NCBI RefSeq assembly: GCF_026210795.1
Contig: NC_089441.1
Location: forward strand, 2,294,001-2,358,000
Direction: 5' to 3'
DNA: 64,000 bases
DNA from: Rhizophagus irregularis
Taxonomy: Eukaryota; Glomeromycota; Glomeromycetes; Glomerales; Glomeraceae
Below are positions 23,290-34,522 of the stretch, piece after piece. Both the position numbers and the translations under genes were made by a program. Every line of letters starts with the position of its first letter. Positions within the stretch are counted from its first letter, which is position 1. The notes under the pieces were generated by a model. It made no database searches, was not told where the DNA came from, and saw only the letters and a program-made list of their open reading frames with translations.

Positions 23290-23857
23290 TATTAGATTTG
23301 ATTTGATTTTTATAATTTGATTTTGGGATGAGTAAAAATTTGAAAGAAAGTCGTAAAATGTCACTTTAAATAAAATTTGAACAATACCTCTTTGGTTTGA
23401 TTTTATTTCTCGTTTCAATTAAAATTTAATTTATTAGACTTTTCATCATTAAACATATTAATTAAATCTCATGCGGATATGGATTATCTAAATATAAATA
23501 TCATGATTCTAAATATAAATATAAATCACTTAATTTATTTTAATTTTTTTTTAAAAAAAAATCTTAGTTTGATTTCAATTAAAAATAATTAAAAATCATG
23601 TACATGATTTCAATTAAAAATAATTAAAAATCATGTACATGTTTTGGTTATTTAAATATAAATATCAATATATTATATTTAAAAATAAACCAATTTATTA
23701 TTAGCACATTCTATTGAATTTTAAAAAAATCAATTTTTTTTTTAAAAAAAAATCATCAATATATCATATTTAAAAATAAAACAATTATATTCTGATTAAA
23801 TATTTTGCGTACATTTCTTAAAAAAATCATAAAAAAAAATCTTGTACGTCGTACATG
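23290..23857. other. AT-rich spacer
   Basis: Upstream region of the trihelix gene. It contains a direct repeat TTTCAATTAAAAATAATTAA with CATGTACATG (about 23570-23645) and otherwise no feature. Confidence 0.5.
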
Positions 23858-24060
23858 CAATTACTAAATATCATCCCCTTGTGATAAATAAAAAATTACG
23901 CAACACAAATTCAACACAAACTCAACACAAATTTAACAAATTTAACGAAATTTGGCCAAAATTAATAATTTTTTACCAGAATTATCAACACAAATTGAAC
24001 ACAAATTGAACACAAATTTCAGTCACGATTTATTTATGTCACACCCGTGTTGTTAATAAT
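23858..24060. repeat. Left terminal inverted repeat of the Plavaka-like element
   Basis: Pairs with 30709-30902. It carries an array of ACACAAATT words, candidate transposase binding sites (inference). The last transposase exon ends about 100 bp further in. Confidence 0.85.
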
Positions 24061-24164
24061 TAAATAAATAAATCTGCATTTTATTTATGATATGGGAAAC
24101 GTGACCATAAATTCTTTAAGGATATAATTTTATTAAAATAAATCAAAACTCCTATATCAAGTGA

Positions 24165-27100
24165 CTAAAAAATATATTTATTTACGAAATATTCATTTTG
24201 TTTATCAAATCGGGGTACTATGTGAACGACACCATGTATAGACTCTATAGCTACAAAGTTATATAATTCTATCAATTTTAAGTGAGGACATCCATATAAA
24301 TATGGGTTCCTTTTAGATTTAAAATCGTACCATTGAATTAATGCGAGATTTAGCGGTGGGTCTGTTAATACTTCTGCTAACAATAAGGCCTATAAATAAT
24401 AAATATTTATTAATACTTTATAATAAATTATTACATAAATTGGAAAAATACCTGTCCATAACAAAGTCCTTTGTCTGATATATAATCATTTGATTCTTCA
24501 GAATCCATTGAAATAGCTATGTCGCTAAACCATACTTTATTATGATACCTGTTTGTGGCACGCATTATGGCACCATTTTCCAGTGTTACCGATCCGTATA
24601 TGTTTATTCGGGTTTCACCAATAATTGTGAACCCATCAAGTAAATCTAGATATGAATCCAGACAACTTATAAATCTAGCAAAACCGGTCTGCATTTTATT
24701 GTCTACGGAATCTTTTTTTTCATTAAAAAATGTATTTGCATCTTGTAAAGAGAAATCAAAGAGTCTTGCAGAAAATTTACAAGTGCGAGGTGTTTTTGCC
24801 GGATTCACTGAATGTTGAGACATTCTAATAGATATTGCTTGACGTTTTATCTATTAATTTAATTTCCATCTTAAGTTATATAATAAATATATACAATAAA
24901 TAAATTTCCAAATACTTACAGTTCGTAAAAGCTGAGGTTCGACATCTTTTTTATTGCTAATTCGGTAGGGTATTTTAACGAAATATTTGTGGAGACTTTC
25001 GTAAGTTTCTGTGGTATAGCCATTTATTGCGCCATAAGATCGTATTGAGTCAATAATGTGATAAACCCATGAATGCAATTTAAGCAACTTCAAATTGGAA
25101 GGAGAAACAAATTTAAAAGCCTTGACAAACATCCGCGCCCATCTATGTATTGCATCCTAAAATTTAAATGTTAATTTAATTTATTTAATTTAAATTTTCG
25201 ATTTTACTAAAATTTTAATACATACATTAAATTTCTCCAAGTCACTTTCACTAAATTCTTCATATCTACTTAAAATATACATTTCATTCCAATATTCGTA
25301 CAATTTCACAAGATCATCATTATTTACAAAATTATCTACTTCGTTATTATTTTCATCATATAAATTATCAATAACAAATATCATGACTTTCATCAAACTT
25401 CGATATTCATTAGCAGTTAATCTTGCAATTGACTGCAGTCCATTGGAAAAAAATTTTAATGGCGGGAAAACGTGGAATTGCTGCTAGACGGCGATCTACT
25501 TCTTCAACTAATTTATTACCATTAACATGTTGCAATTTTAAGATATCGCACGTGAAGATAATTTGATAATGAAATAAACCCAAATCTAAATGATGCATTC
25601 TGTCAGGAACAGTAGCCAAGTAGATATTTATATTCCTTGATAATATAAATATTTATAATTAATATATATATATGTTATTATAATTATTTCTACTTTTGCA
25701 TACTTACGGCAAATCCCAAAAAAAATTAGGTACAGATTCTATGCAAACAGATTTTTGTGTATCATTTTCAAAATATTTACGCATTTCATCATGAGTTCTT
25801 AGTATTACATCATTAACCGATAAGTTTATATTTGCAAGATTGTCCCTTTTAATTAAACAGGAGTGACATGGAAGGCTTGAATTGGAGGATTTATAAACTA
25901 AACAAAAACTTGCGGCTTCTGGCCAATCTGCAATAATAGTTGAAACTCTAGGATAAAACCAGGTATTTTCATTATTTATAAAAAGGTCTATACCATCTTT
26001 TAATAAAATAATTGGTTCTAGTAAATGACGTAAAGATTTATGAAAGGTATCACGAACCAGATCTTTATTTGCAGCTTCTAAAATTGGTAAATATCCCAAA
26101 AGTTGCTTTGCATCCTGTTTATTACGACTAAGGATGGTCATCGGTCCTACCGGTCCTACTCGGTCCTGGACCGGTCGGTCCCAGGACTTGTAGGACCGGA
26201 CCGCGGTCTTGCATTTTTTTGTGGCGCAGTAGGACCAATCCTGAGGACCGACCAGTCCTCATACCGGTCTTCATATAATAAATGATTTTTATATTGAATA
26301 AACCTATTAATCTGACAAAGGTCTTCATAAAGTAATATAAAGACCGGCCATTTCCAAACCAATAAATAATGACAATCACTCTTCCCACTTGTAGAGTTGC
26401 TTGTCAAAACGCTGAAACTCCGAAACTCCAAAAAAAGCCTTTAAGCGGAATATCTCGTCATCCAGTGATCGTAAAAGGATGAAACCACCACCATTCGAAT
26501 CGTCTCAGCGAGACGCGTCGAATGGTGACTAAATCATGTTTCTAGGATCGATAGATAGTCGGTAATTATTGAATTTATTATCAAATAGTTTTGCCGACGT
26601 AATTTTTTTTTATCGATTCTAAAATCATGATTTTGATACCATTTGACGCGCCGCAGCGAGACGATTCGAATGGTGGTAAAATCATCCTTTTATAATCACT
26701 GGATAGCGAGATATTGCGTTTTGAAGTATTTTTTCTCAAAGCTTTAAATTTTGCATGACGTTGTGATGATATCCAGGTGATTTGTAAAAAAAAAATTTAT
26801 ATTAAAAATCATCCCAATTAGTGTTCATTTATAAAACAAGGCTATTCCTAATAAAGTTAGGGAAGAAAATCTTTTTTTATTTGCAAAAAAAAGAAAAAAA
26901 GACCGATCGGTCTTAAAAAGACTGCGGTCCTTAAAAAGACCGACGGTCTTATTATATGTGATACAGGACCGAAAGACCGCGGTCCTACACTAAGATGGAC
27001 CGGTCCGTCTTTTTATGGTGTAGGACCGTAGGACCGCGGTCTTCTAGGACCGATGACCATCTTTAATTACGACGCCATATTGGAATATTGCCTAATGAAA

Positions 27101-28091
27101 TATATATTGGATGCAATTGACTTTTTCCTAATGTATCTGTAGTTGTTGCATCTGAATATAAAATAATTGATAATAATTTGGAACCAGTAGGTAAGGATTC
27201 TTGCGTAGTTTTCCACCATTTTCCAGTGTTTTGTTCACTGTAAATACTTTCTCTATTATACTATAAAATAATATAAATAAATTAAAATAAATATTATTTA
27301 AATTATTGAATTAACTAATATTTACTATTTACCTCATAGTTTTCGTAAGATAGCGCAAAATTTTGTGTTATGTCAGGAACAGTTAAGATATTTTTGATGC
27401 ACTGTATTAAGTTTTGATAATAAAGAAAATAATCTTTATCCTTATGTTTTGTTATAAGAACTTTACTAAATTCTAAATTAGAAAACTTCATATTATTCAT
27501 AAATGCTCGTCCCTGTTCAATATTTTTTGGTAATGGTGATTCTGTAAGATTTGAATGTTTATTAAAAAAACGTATTATTTCATTACCACCTTTATTGTTT
27601 ATTTTATATTTCGTTACTAATAACATTAGATCTTTATAAGCATCATTAGGAAATTCTGTGCAAGTTTTGGTATTGAGATTTTTGGGTTCTTCAAAAATTT
27701 CAGGCTCTTCAGATGAATCTAATATATTTTCAAAGTTACTATCTTCAAGGCTCATCTCTGATATTGCACTTCCAATACTGTCAAATGACATATTTTGTAC
27801 ATTATTATCATCATCCACCTAAAATTATAAACCAAAATGAGTTAGTATAATTTGAGCTTTTTCTTTAAAAAGAATAATCTGGAATAACATAATTACCTCA
27901 ACTTTATCATTTTCATATTCACTACTTAGATTACTTCTTGTATCCATTTCACTGCTATATTTTTCACTATCATTATTATCATCATCATCTTCTACTTCTA
28001 CTTCTACATTTTTTAAGCATTTTTGGGCGTGTTGAGTATATGCAAAGCGTTGACTGAATATTCGCATACAAAGGGGGCATTTGAAACTCAT
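24165..28091 (-). pseudogene. Plavaka-like transposase, seven exons, split by a hAT-like insertion
   Basis: Exons read 27897-28091, 27333-27818, 25708-27260, 25226-25635, 24920-25156, 24452-24850 and 24165-24389, with GT-AG introns of 62-78 bp. Without the insertion (26129-27065 plus one duplicate) and one extra base near 25450, they join into 852 residues. Exon 1 encodes a C2H2 finger (CPLCMRIFSQRFAYTQHAQK) and an acidic stretch. The core has LYSDATTTDTLGK, HPIYISLGNIP, a CHSC pair and LATVPDRMHHLDLGLFHYQ, landmarks of Plavaka transposases. The junction WDLP/NINIYLATVPD matches the family pattern well. The enzyme would cut and move the 23858-30902 element. The insertion and the frameshift disable this copy. 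Confidence 0.88.
26129..27065. mobile_element. hAT-like non-autonomous element, 937 bp, inside transposase exon 3
   Basis: Termini TAAGGATGGTCATCGGTCCT and (inverted) TAAAGATGGTCATCGGTCCT differ at one base. The perfect 8-bp duplication ATTACGAC lies at 26121-26128 and 27066-27073. Both flanking zones are dense in GGTCCT/AGGACC and CCGCGGTC words. The centre has inverted arms with CATTCGA...CGTCTCNNNGAGACG hairpins and the CATCCAGTGATCGTA word. There is no transposase gene inside. Confidence 0.96.
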
Positions 28092-28345
28092 GTTACTAAA
28101 TTAACGCGTCAAATTTGATGAAAAGTATCAATTCACTATTTAATTTATATGAGATTATGTGTGCTAATAAAATTATATTGCAAATTCATTGTAAAAATTT
28201 AATGAATTAATTGAATGGATTACAATTGATTGAGTTATTTGAATAGACACGACTACGCAAATTTACGCATTAATGAATGGAACTGGCTGTAAGAATCTGG
28301 TGGCTAATATCGCGGAATCATTCGCAATTTTACGCATTATAGCAA

Positions 28346-28551
28346 AATTTAAAATATGCGAAACACTCAGCAATTTTGCTGTCGGGAACTTGCCGAGTTC
28401 GTGGGTTGGCAAATCTAAAAATAAATGTAACAAGTCTATGATGTACCATATAAATATTGTTTATTATTTTATTTACTATTTCAATTTGCCGGCAACCTGC
28501 CAAGTGAATCTGACAGCAAAAGTGCTGAGTGTTTCGCATATTTTGAATTTG
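28346..28551. repeat. Imperfect inverted repeat between the divergent transposon genes
   Basis: TATGCGAAACACTCAGCA near 28357 returns inverted as TGCTGAGTGTTTCGCATA near 28526, followed by AATTT on the outer side. GGCTGTAAGAAT occurs as a direct repeat outside both arms. It lies in the 1.1-kb promoter region shared by transposase and companion gene, or is another small element. Confidence 0.7.
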
Positions 28552-29088
28552 CTGTAACGGGCTGTAAGAATTCGGATGGCCGGCTAATCATCTGATAATC
28601 AGCCGCAAATTTATTGGCTTAACACGGCAAATCACTTTTACAATAATGGACGGATGATCAGCCACAAATTTATGCGATAATCAGGTTATAAGCGCTATCA
28701 ATCTGATCAGCCAAATGAGTTCACTGGCTGCAACTTTTTTTTTCCATGCATAAAAGCCCCAACATGTGTAACATGTTATTTTTTTATAAATTGGATTTGA
28801 TTAATATTTCGATTGTACTATGTATGTGCTTTTACGAGAGTTTTTTTTTAAAGTTCTCTTATGAAAGTGTTACAATATTTTTTCGTAATATCACGATGCA
28901 AAATTTTTGCATTAGTACATTCATTTTTCGTAATATTTCGCATTAGTTCATCCATTTTTCGCAATATTTCGCAAGTTTTTTTTCTTTTTTAGTATAGAAT
29001 GGCGGAAATTACCTTATGACAGCTTGCCTCCTTTTTCTGAATTTCTGATTCATGTATTTCCCCCTTTTTCCTCATCCTTTTCGAATTT

Positions 29089-29178
29089 TCTAGTTCACCT
29101 TTTTCTCATATATTTCCTCTTTTTTCTCATATATTTCCTCTTTTTTCTCATATATTTCCTCCTTTTTCTCATATTTTC
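29089..29178 (+). repeat. 21-bp pyrimidine-rich tandem repeat before the companion gene
   Basis: The unit TTTCCTCTTTTTTCTCATAT repeats about 3.5 times and ends some 20 bp before the companion gene ATG at 29199. A long CT tract just upstream of a start is typical of fungal promoters, so it may be part of this one. Confidence 0.6.
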
Positions 29179-29198
29179 GTTTCAAATTTATTATCATA

Positions 29199-30629
29199 AT
29201 GGCTACAAAGCGTGGCGAAACGAAGAATTGACGATAATGAAAGATTTTCAAAACGTAGTACTGAGGGTAGCGAAGCTGAGAAGCGAGTGAGAATATCCGA
29301 TGATAGTGTTGATGGTATATATGACATAATATGTATCATATTCTTTATAAAAGAAATTATATAATATATAGTTAAATTATATTTTATTGTTAAAGTTAAT
29401 AAAAAAACAATAGAAAAACTATTAAGAACCAATTCGCAGATAATTTCTAAGCTTGAAGTTCTTATCACCGGACAAAAAAATCTCGAAACCCGTCTCTCGA
29501 GCATAGAAAAAAAGCTCAACGATAATAACAAAAATAATAATAATACAATAGATCCGGAGTATGTAAAGGTAATAAAGATGAATATTATTTAATGTAAACC
29601 TGAAATGCTAACCTCGTTTGATTAGGAGCTCGTTAAGAAGGTGTCGAAAATTTTATTTGAAAATTTTGTTTATCCTTCGCAAGACGAGTACAAACTCGCT
29701 ACCGAAAAATATTTAAAAGACGAAAATCCAGAATTTATGCGCCAGTTCAAAAAAAATCAATGGATTATTTTTTTCGAAAAAAAAATTGCCCCGACTGTAA
29801 GTTAAAGCAATTATGAATTTTATTAAATTTCATACTAACATTTTTTTTTAATAGTTAGTACAACAACATAGAAGCATACGAGGGACGTTCACGTCTAGAG
29901 TTAAAGACGTTATGTATTCTGTTTTCGAAGCGACTGGGCATAAATTACCGTCTATTAACACTCAGGCTAGTCCGTCAAAGATTCAGGAATGGAAGAGTAA
30001 GGCGGAGGTGAAAAGATGTTACAACAACCTATTTAAAAAGGTTAAAGATGGGCAACCTACGACATATATGTCGCTGATAATTGATAAGTTGCGAAAAGAA
30101 AATAAAAATCCCTCAAAAACACAAATAGCGTATGCGATTAGCATATGTGAAACGTACTTAAATCCTAATAATCAAAACATTCAAATGAGCGAAAGTATAA
30201 TGAAGTCGAAGATAATCAACAACTTAGTAAGTTTTTAATTTACAATTTGCAAAATGTGAATTATTTGAATTACAGTTTATTTATTTATTTATTGATTTTT
30301 AGCAAAAGTTGGAAAATAGGGATAAATTTACACATTCAGACGATGATTCTCATGATGGTAATGATGTAGACGATGGTGGTGATAGAGCAGCTGACGATAG
30401 AGCAGGTGCGGCTGATAATGGTGTGACTAACGATGGTAGGCCTAACGATGGTGCGGCTAACGATGATGCGGCCAACGATGGTGCGGCCAACGATGGTGCG
30501 GCCAACGATGGTGCGGCCAATGATGGCATAGCTGACGATGATATACTTTCTATTGACTCTTATAACACGGAGGAGGAAGGTCGGTATGTAAATAGTTTAT
30601 TAGAGAATTATGGGTTGCATAAAAAATAA
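29199..30629 (+). CDS. Transposon companion protein, unrecognised, five exons
   Basis: Exons read 29199-29314, 29396-29568, 29626-29796, 29855-30226 and 30303-30629, joined by GT-AG introns of 57-81 bp. One base near 29230 must be ignored to keep the frame from ATG; the other four exons join cleanly. The product, about 385 residues, has a basic start (MATKRGETKN), a coiled coil (KTIEKLLRTNSQIISKLEV), a helical domain with PSQDEYKLATEKYL, then GTFTSRVKDVMYSVFEATGH and a basic KAEVKRCYNNLFKKVKDG. It ends in an acidic tail with tandem GAAND repeats. It could be an accessory DNA-binding subunit, as some CACTA-type elements carry, or a passenger. No known motif; function not assigned. Confidence 0.72.
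30450..30525 (+). repeat. 15-bp coding microsatellite GGTGCGGCCAACGAT
   Basis: About five tandem units within exon 5 encode GAAND repeats. They keep the frame, so repeat number can vary without breaking the protein. Confidence 0.9.
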
Positions 30630-30708
30630 ATATTATTTTTTATATATATCACACGTAATAGCATTTTTTTTACCATAATTAATATAGTTTTAATAAATAA
30701 AATGGTTA

Positions 30709-30902
30709 TTAATTCTTAACAACACGGGTGTGACATAAATAAATCGTGGCTGAAATTTGTGTTCAATTTGTGTTCAATTTGTGTTGATAATTCTGGTAAA
30801 AATTTGTTAATTTTGGCCAAATTTCGTTAAATTTGTTAAATTTGTGTTGAATTTGTGTTGATAATTTTTAATTTATCACGAGGGGATAATATTTAGTAAT
30901 TG
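30709..30902. repeat. Right terminal inverted repeat of the Plavaka-like element
   Basis: Reverse complement of 23858-24060 with few differences, including AACAACACGGGTGTGACATA and TTTATCACGAGGGGATAATA. The companion gene stops about 80 bp inside it. Confidence 0.85.
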
Positions 30903-31170
30903 TGCATATACAATTTCTGTGATTTTTTAAAATGCGGATTTCCGTAATTTTACGATATCGTATTTTCTGGCCAATCAAAATTAGGCTGATCCTTGCATGT
31001 GATTTAATCATTTAATCATTTAATCGTACGCACGCGTTTTTGTCTTATTTATTTTTGTTTCTTATTTCTTTATTCTTTTGTTCAATATTTTTAATTTTTT
31101 TGTCTCTTCTTTCTATTTATATTTCTTTAATTATATACAATATATTTACATATATTTCATAATTTATTGC

Positions 31171-31586
31171 TTTGCAGGTATAGAAATATTTGTTTATTAA
31201 TACTAATTATTTTCATTTTTTTTTACCTCTTTGTTATTTTGTATCGTAATACTAACAATAATATCCATGTTTCCTTTATTCCTTTTTACTTGTACTTTAA
31301 TACTAACGATACTAACAATACTAACAACATGTTTATTTTTTCCTTTCTCTTTATTTCTTTATTCTTTTGTTCAATTACTTTGCAGGTATAGAAATATTTA
31401 TTTATTAATACTAATTATTTTAATATTAACGCGTTTTTTTTTACCTCTTTGTTACTTTATGTCGTAATACTAACAATACTATCTACGTTTCCTTTATTTC
31501 TTTTTACTTGTACTTTAATACTAACGATAATATCCATGTTTCTTTTACTCCTTTTACTGTTTCTTTAACTCTTTTTACCTTAATAC
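31171..31586. repeat. 208-bp tandem duplication
   Basis: TTTGCAGGTATAGAAATATT at 31171 returns at 31379, and both copies go on to AATACTAACAATA, TTTCCTTTATT and CTTTTTACTTGTACTTTAAT. The surrounding sequence is a CTAACAATA-rich low-complexity tract with no gene. Confidence 0.85.
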
Positions 31587-31784
31587 TAACAATAATAACA
31601 ATATTTCTTTTATCTTTATATCTAATACTAACGTTACTATAGCTGTTTCTCTTCTTTTTACGTCTAATAATATTGTTACTCTACTCTTTCTTTTTTTTAC
31701 TTTTATGTATTCTGTATATATTAATAAATACTTGTAATTTTTTATGATTATATCTAATAAAACATACATTATATAAACTTATAG

Positions 31785-32275
31785 TACAGAAAATGAAGTA
31801 TTATTTATCGAAATATTTTGAAATATTACGAAATATTAAGTTGTGTAAAATCACAGAATATTACGAATCGTCAAATTATGGAACATTACGCATCATAGAA
31901 TTTCGAAATATTTTAAAAAGTTGCGAAGTATTACGCAGTAAAATTACGGAATATTACGAATCGTAAAATTACGAAGCCTTGCATACAGTAATATTTCGAA
32001 ATATTTTAAAAAGTTACAAAATATTACGCTTACGCAAACTTGCGGCGGGTCTGAAAACTTACGAAATATTATGTAAAATTACGAAATATTGCGAACCGCA
32101 AAATTACGGAATATTACAAATCGTAAAATTACGAAGCTTTGCATATCGTAATATTTCAAAATATTTTAAAAAGTTACAAAATATTACGCTTACGCAAACT
32201 TGCGGCGGGTCTGGAAGCTTACGAAATATTATGATGTGTAAACTTGCGCAACTTTTCGCACTATATAATTTCCTG
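31785..32275. repeat. CGTAATATT-rich element with a 160-bp internal duplication
   Basis: TCGTAAAATTACGAAGC at 31961 and 32121, and CAAACTTGCGGCGGGTCT near 32036 and 32196, mark a 160-bp step. The right edge (GCACTATATAATTTCCTGAT) matches, inverted, the edge of the minisatellite element near 21567, so both belong to one family. The outer left end is unclear. Confidence 0.75.
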
Positions 32276-33240
32276 ATGCACCACTTCTGTTTTTTTACTT
32301 TTGTTGTATAAAGCATCTTCAAACAGTAAACTATTTGTTGAATCTGTTTGTGAACAAGTCTGAGAACTGCCCCGAAGGGACGTTACTATAGTGTCACAAC
32401 TAGTGTCACAACTAGAGGGATTACCGGGAGGTTCTATACACAAAATCATACTCTGGTTTTCATTAGTAAAAACAGATGAGGGGCTGTTAATCAAAGGAGA
32501 ATTAACATATACTATACTAGGAGGAAGTTTATATTTCAGATAACTGTGAGTACTGGATTCCTTATGATCTTTCTTCAAAATGTTGTTTTCTGCATGATTC
32601 GCATTAAATGTTGATGATAGTTCATATACAGTATTTTCATTCGTTATCATTTCATGTTTCGTTATTATTTTGCGTACTGGTAGACGAATAGTAGGCGAGG
32701 GACTAATCTGCACATTGTTATTAGTTAAGTTAGAAATTTTCTCTGAATAACCAGTATATTCTAATTTCGACAAATCGACAGAGCAGCACTCTCCATTAAT
32801 CACAATTTCACTATTTTCAGTGACACAAAACAAGAATGAACTATGTAGTATCACATCCGAATCATGTTCTAAAAGCACAGTATTCTCCACTTGGTCGACA
32901 CTTGTTAAGTCTAGATTCTTCACACTAGGATTGTGTTTAACGAGTTGTTTATGCTCTGTCTTTCCACGAAAATTTCTACAGAAAAATTTCCTAGTATCCA
33001 ACCTCTCTGAGTATGCTCGCCAAAGAGGCTCAATAGAAGACATTGTAAAATCCCCTCGGGTATAACAAGATAGTCAGAGTAGTTAAGTGCACTGGCCCAA
33101 AACATCAGGTGAATAGAATTATTAAAACGTTCAACGAAAGAAACGATTTCATCTCAGTTCTTAGCATCGGCATAGTTATGTACATTATGAAGGGTTTCGA
33201 GAAGAGCAGCATCTATATTGGGCATTTCAAAGTCGTCATC
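32276..33240 (-). pseudogene. Unrecognised gene, truncated by the CGTAATATT element
   Basis: A 260-codon frame (start 33043) joins, by a shift near 33000, an upstream frame with LLETLHNVHNYADAKN, an in-frame TGA where TGG would fit, then FVERFNNSIHLMFWASALNY. The downstream part is Ser/Thr/Asn-rich (PSPTIRLPVRKIITKHEMIT). The last codons come from the adjacent repeat element, so the natural C-terminus is lost. No motif recognised. Confidence 0.5.
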
Positions 33241-33584
33241 TGCTATGAAAAGTGTGGGAGAGTTTGTTTTGCATGGTAAAACATTTTTTTGGAAGTGATT
33301 ACTCATATTTTTTTGACATCGTGTTCTTTGTTCAAATAAAAAATTTCCGCATGAAACCCATAATTATTAACTGCGAAAATAGGATAAAAAGTTCTGTACT
33401 ATTTCATTATGTAGTAACAATATATTCTAGAGATTGACTACATTTTATAATGGAAAGTTTGTGTAATCATGTGAATGTGTAAGGGGTATCCAGGTAATGC
33501 ATGAGGGTATCTCTTCAGGATGTAAAAATCCTTATCTAGTACACGAATGCAGTGTCCCTTTCACTTCATAGGCAAAGCCCATAT

Positions 33585-34455
33585 TAAAGCTCCGAACAGT
33601 TCAGGCTAAACCGGGGAACCGATCCGAAACTGGCTCAAAATTCGGTTCGGTTCGGTTCGGGTATTAGAACCGAAAAACCGGCGGTTCGGTTCAGTTTAAT
33701 CCGATTTTTATAAAAATGCGAAAAATCGAATAGCCGGCCATCTAGTGATCGTACAAAGTCGAACCATATATCATTGGATTCGTCTCGATGAGACGCGTCG
33801 AATGGTGGTAAGATCATGTCTCTCGCATCGATAGATCACACGTTAACCCACGCTAAATGATTTATAAATAATTGGAATTAGAAAGCTTTCTATCAGTGCT
33901 AGAGACATGTTCTTACCACCATTCAACTCGTCTCATTGAGACGAATCTAATGAGTCCTAATTCATATTTATACGACCATTGGACGACGAATAAATTCATG
34001 TATCAGAATTTCTAATTTTTAATGCTCGAAATTTTTAAAAAAATGCGAAACTTGATATTATTCGCCATCCAGTGGTCGTACACGAACGAATTTATATTCA
34101 TTGGATTCGTCTCACTGAGACGCGTCGAATGGTGGTAAGATCATGATTCTAGCACCGATAGAAAGCTTGCTAATTCCAATTATTTATAAATCATTTAGCG
34201 TGGGTTAACGTGTGATCTATCGATGCTAGAGACATGATCTTACCACCATTCGACGCGTCTCATCGAGACGAATCCAATGATATATGGTTCAACTTTGTAC
34301 GATCACTAGATGGTCGGCTATTCGATTTTTCGCATTTTTATAAAAATCGGATTAAACTGAACCGAACCGCCGGTTTTTCAGTTCGGTTCTTACGGATTTC
34401 GGCTCTAATCCGAACCGTCTATAATCCGGACCAAACCGACCCATTCAGAGCTTTA
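33585..34455. mobile_element. hAT-like palindromic element, 871 bp
   Basis: Ends TAAAGCTCCGAA and (inverted) TAAAGCTCTGAA, flanked by the perfect 8-bp duplication GCCCATAT (33577-33584 and 34456-34463). GGTTC/GAACC words crowd both ends. The two halves are reverse complements over long stretches, so mirror-image open frames (MILPPFDASHRDES...) appear on both strands; these are by-products. The core has CGTCTCNNNGAGACG hairpins and the CATCCAGTGRTCGTAC word. Confidence 0.95.
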
Positions 34456-34522
34456 GCCCATATATTACTAGTTTTGGATTAAACATCATACAAAAAAATT
34501 GTGCGATATTGTCACATTACAC

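Larger units (their letters stand above)
23858..30902. mobile_element. 7-kb Plavaka-like DNA transposon with ~200-bp inverted ends
   Basis: The left end (23858 to about 24060) begins CAATTACTAAATATCATCCC. The right end (about 30709-30902) reads the same inverted, CAATTACTAAATATTATCCC, and both contain repeated CAACACAAATT words and end inside with CACCCGTGTTGTTAA. A 2-bp TG may be the target duplication. Between the ends are two divergent spliced genes: a Plavaka-type transposase (minus) and an unrecognised 385-residue protein (plus). Plavaka belongs to the CACTA-related transposons of fungi (family knowledge). A 937-bp hAT-like element has inserted into the transposase. Confidence 0.88.

Noticed and set aside
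29024-29290. 88-codon Phe/Leu-rich frame
   Set aside because: It translates the CT-rich 21-bp repeat and runs in another frame over the first companion-gene exon.
33635-34482. Two mirror-image open frames (MILPPFDASHRDES...)
   Set aside because: They are the two arms of the palindromic element 33585-34455 read on opposite strands, with no independent coding signal.
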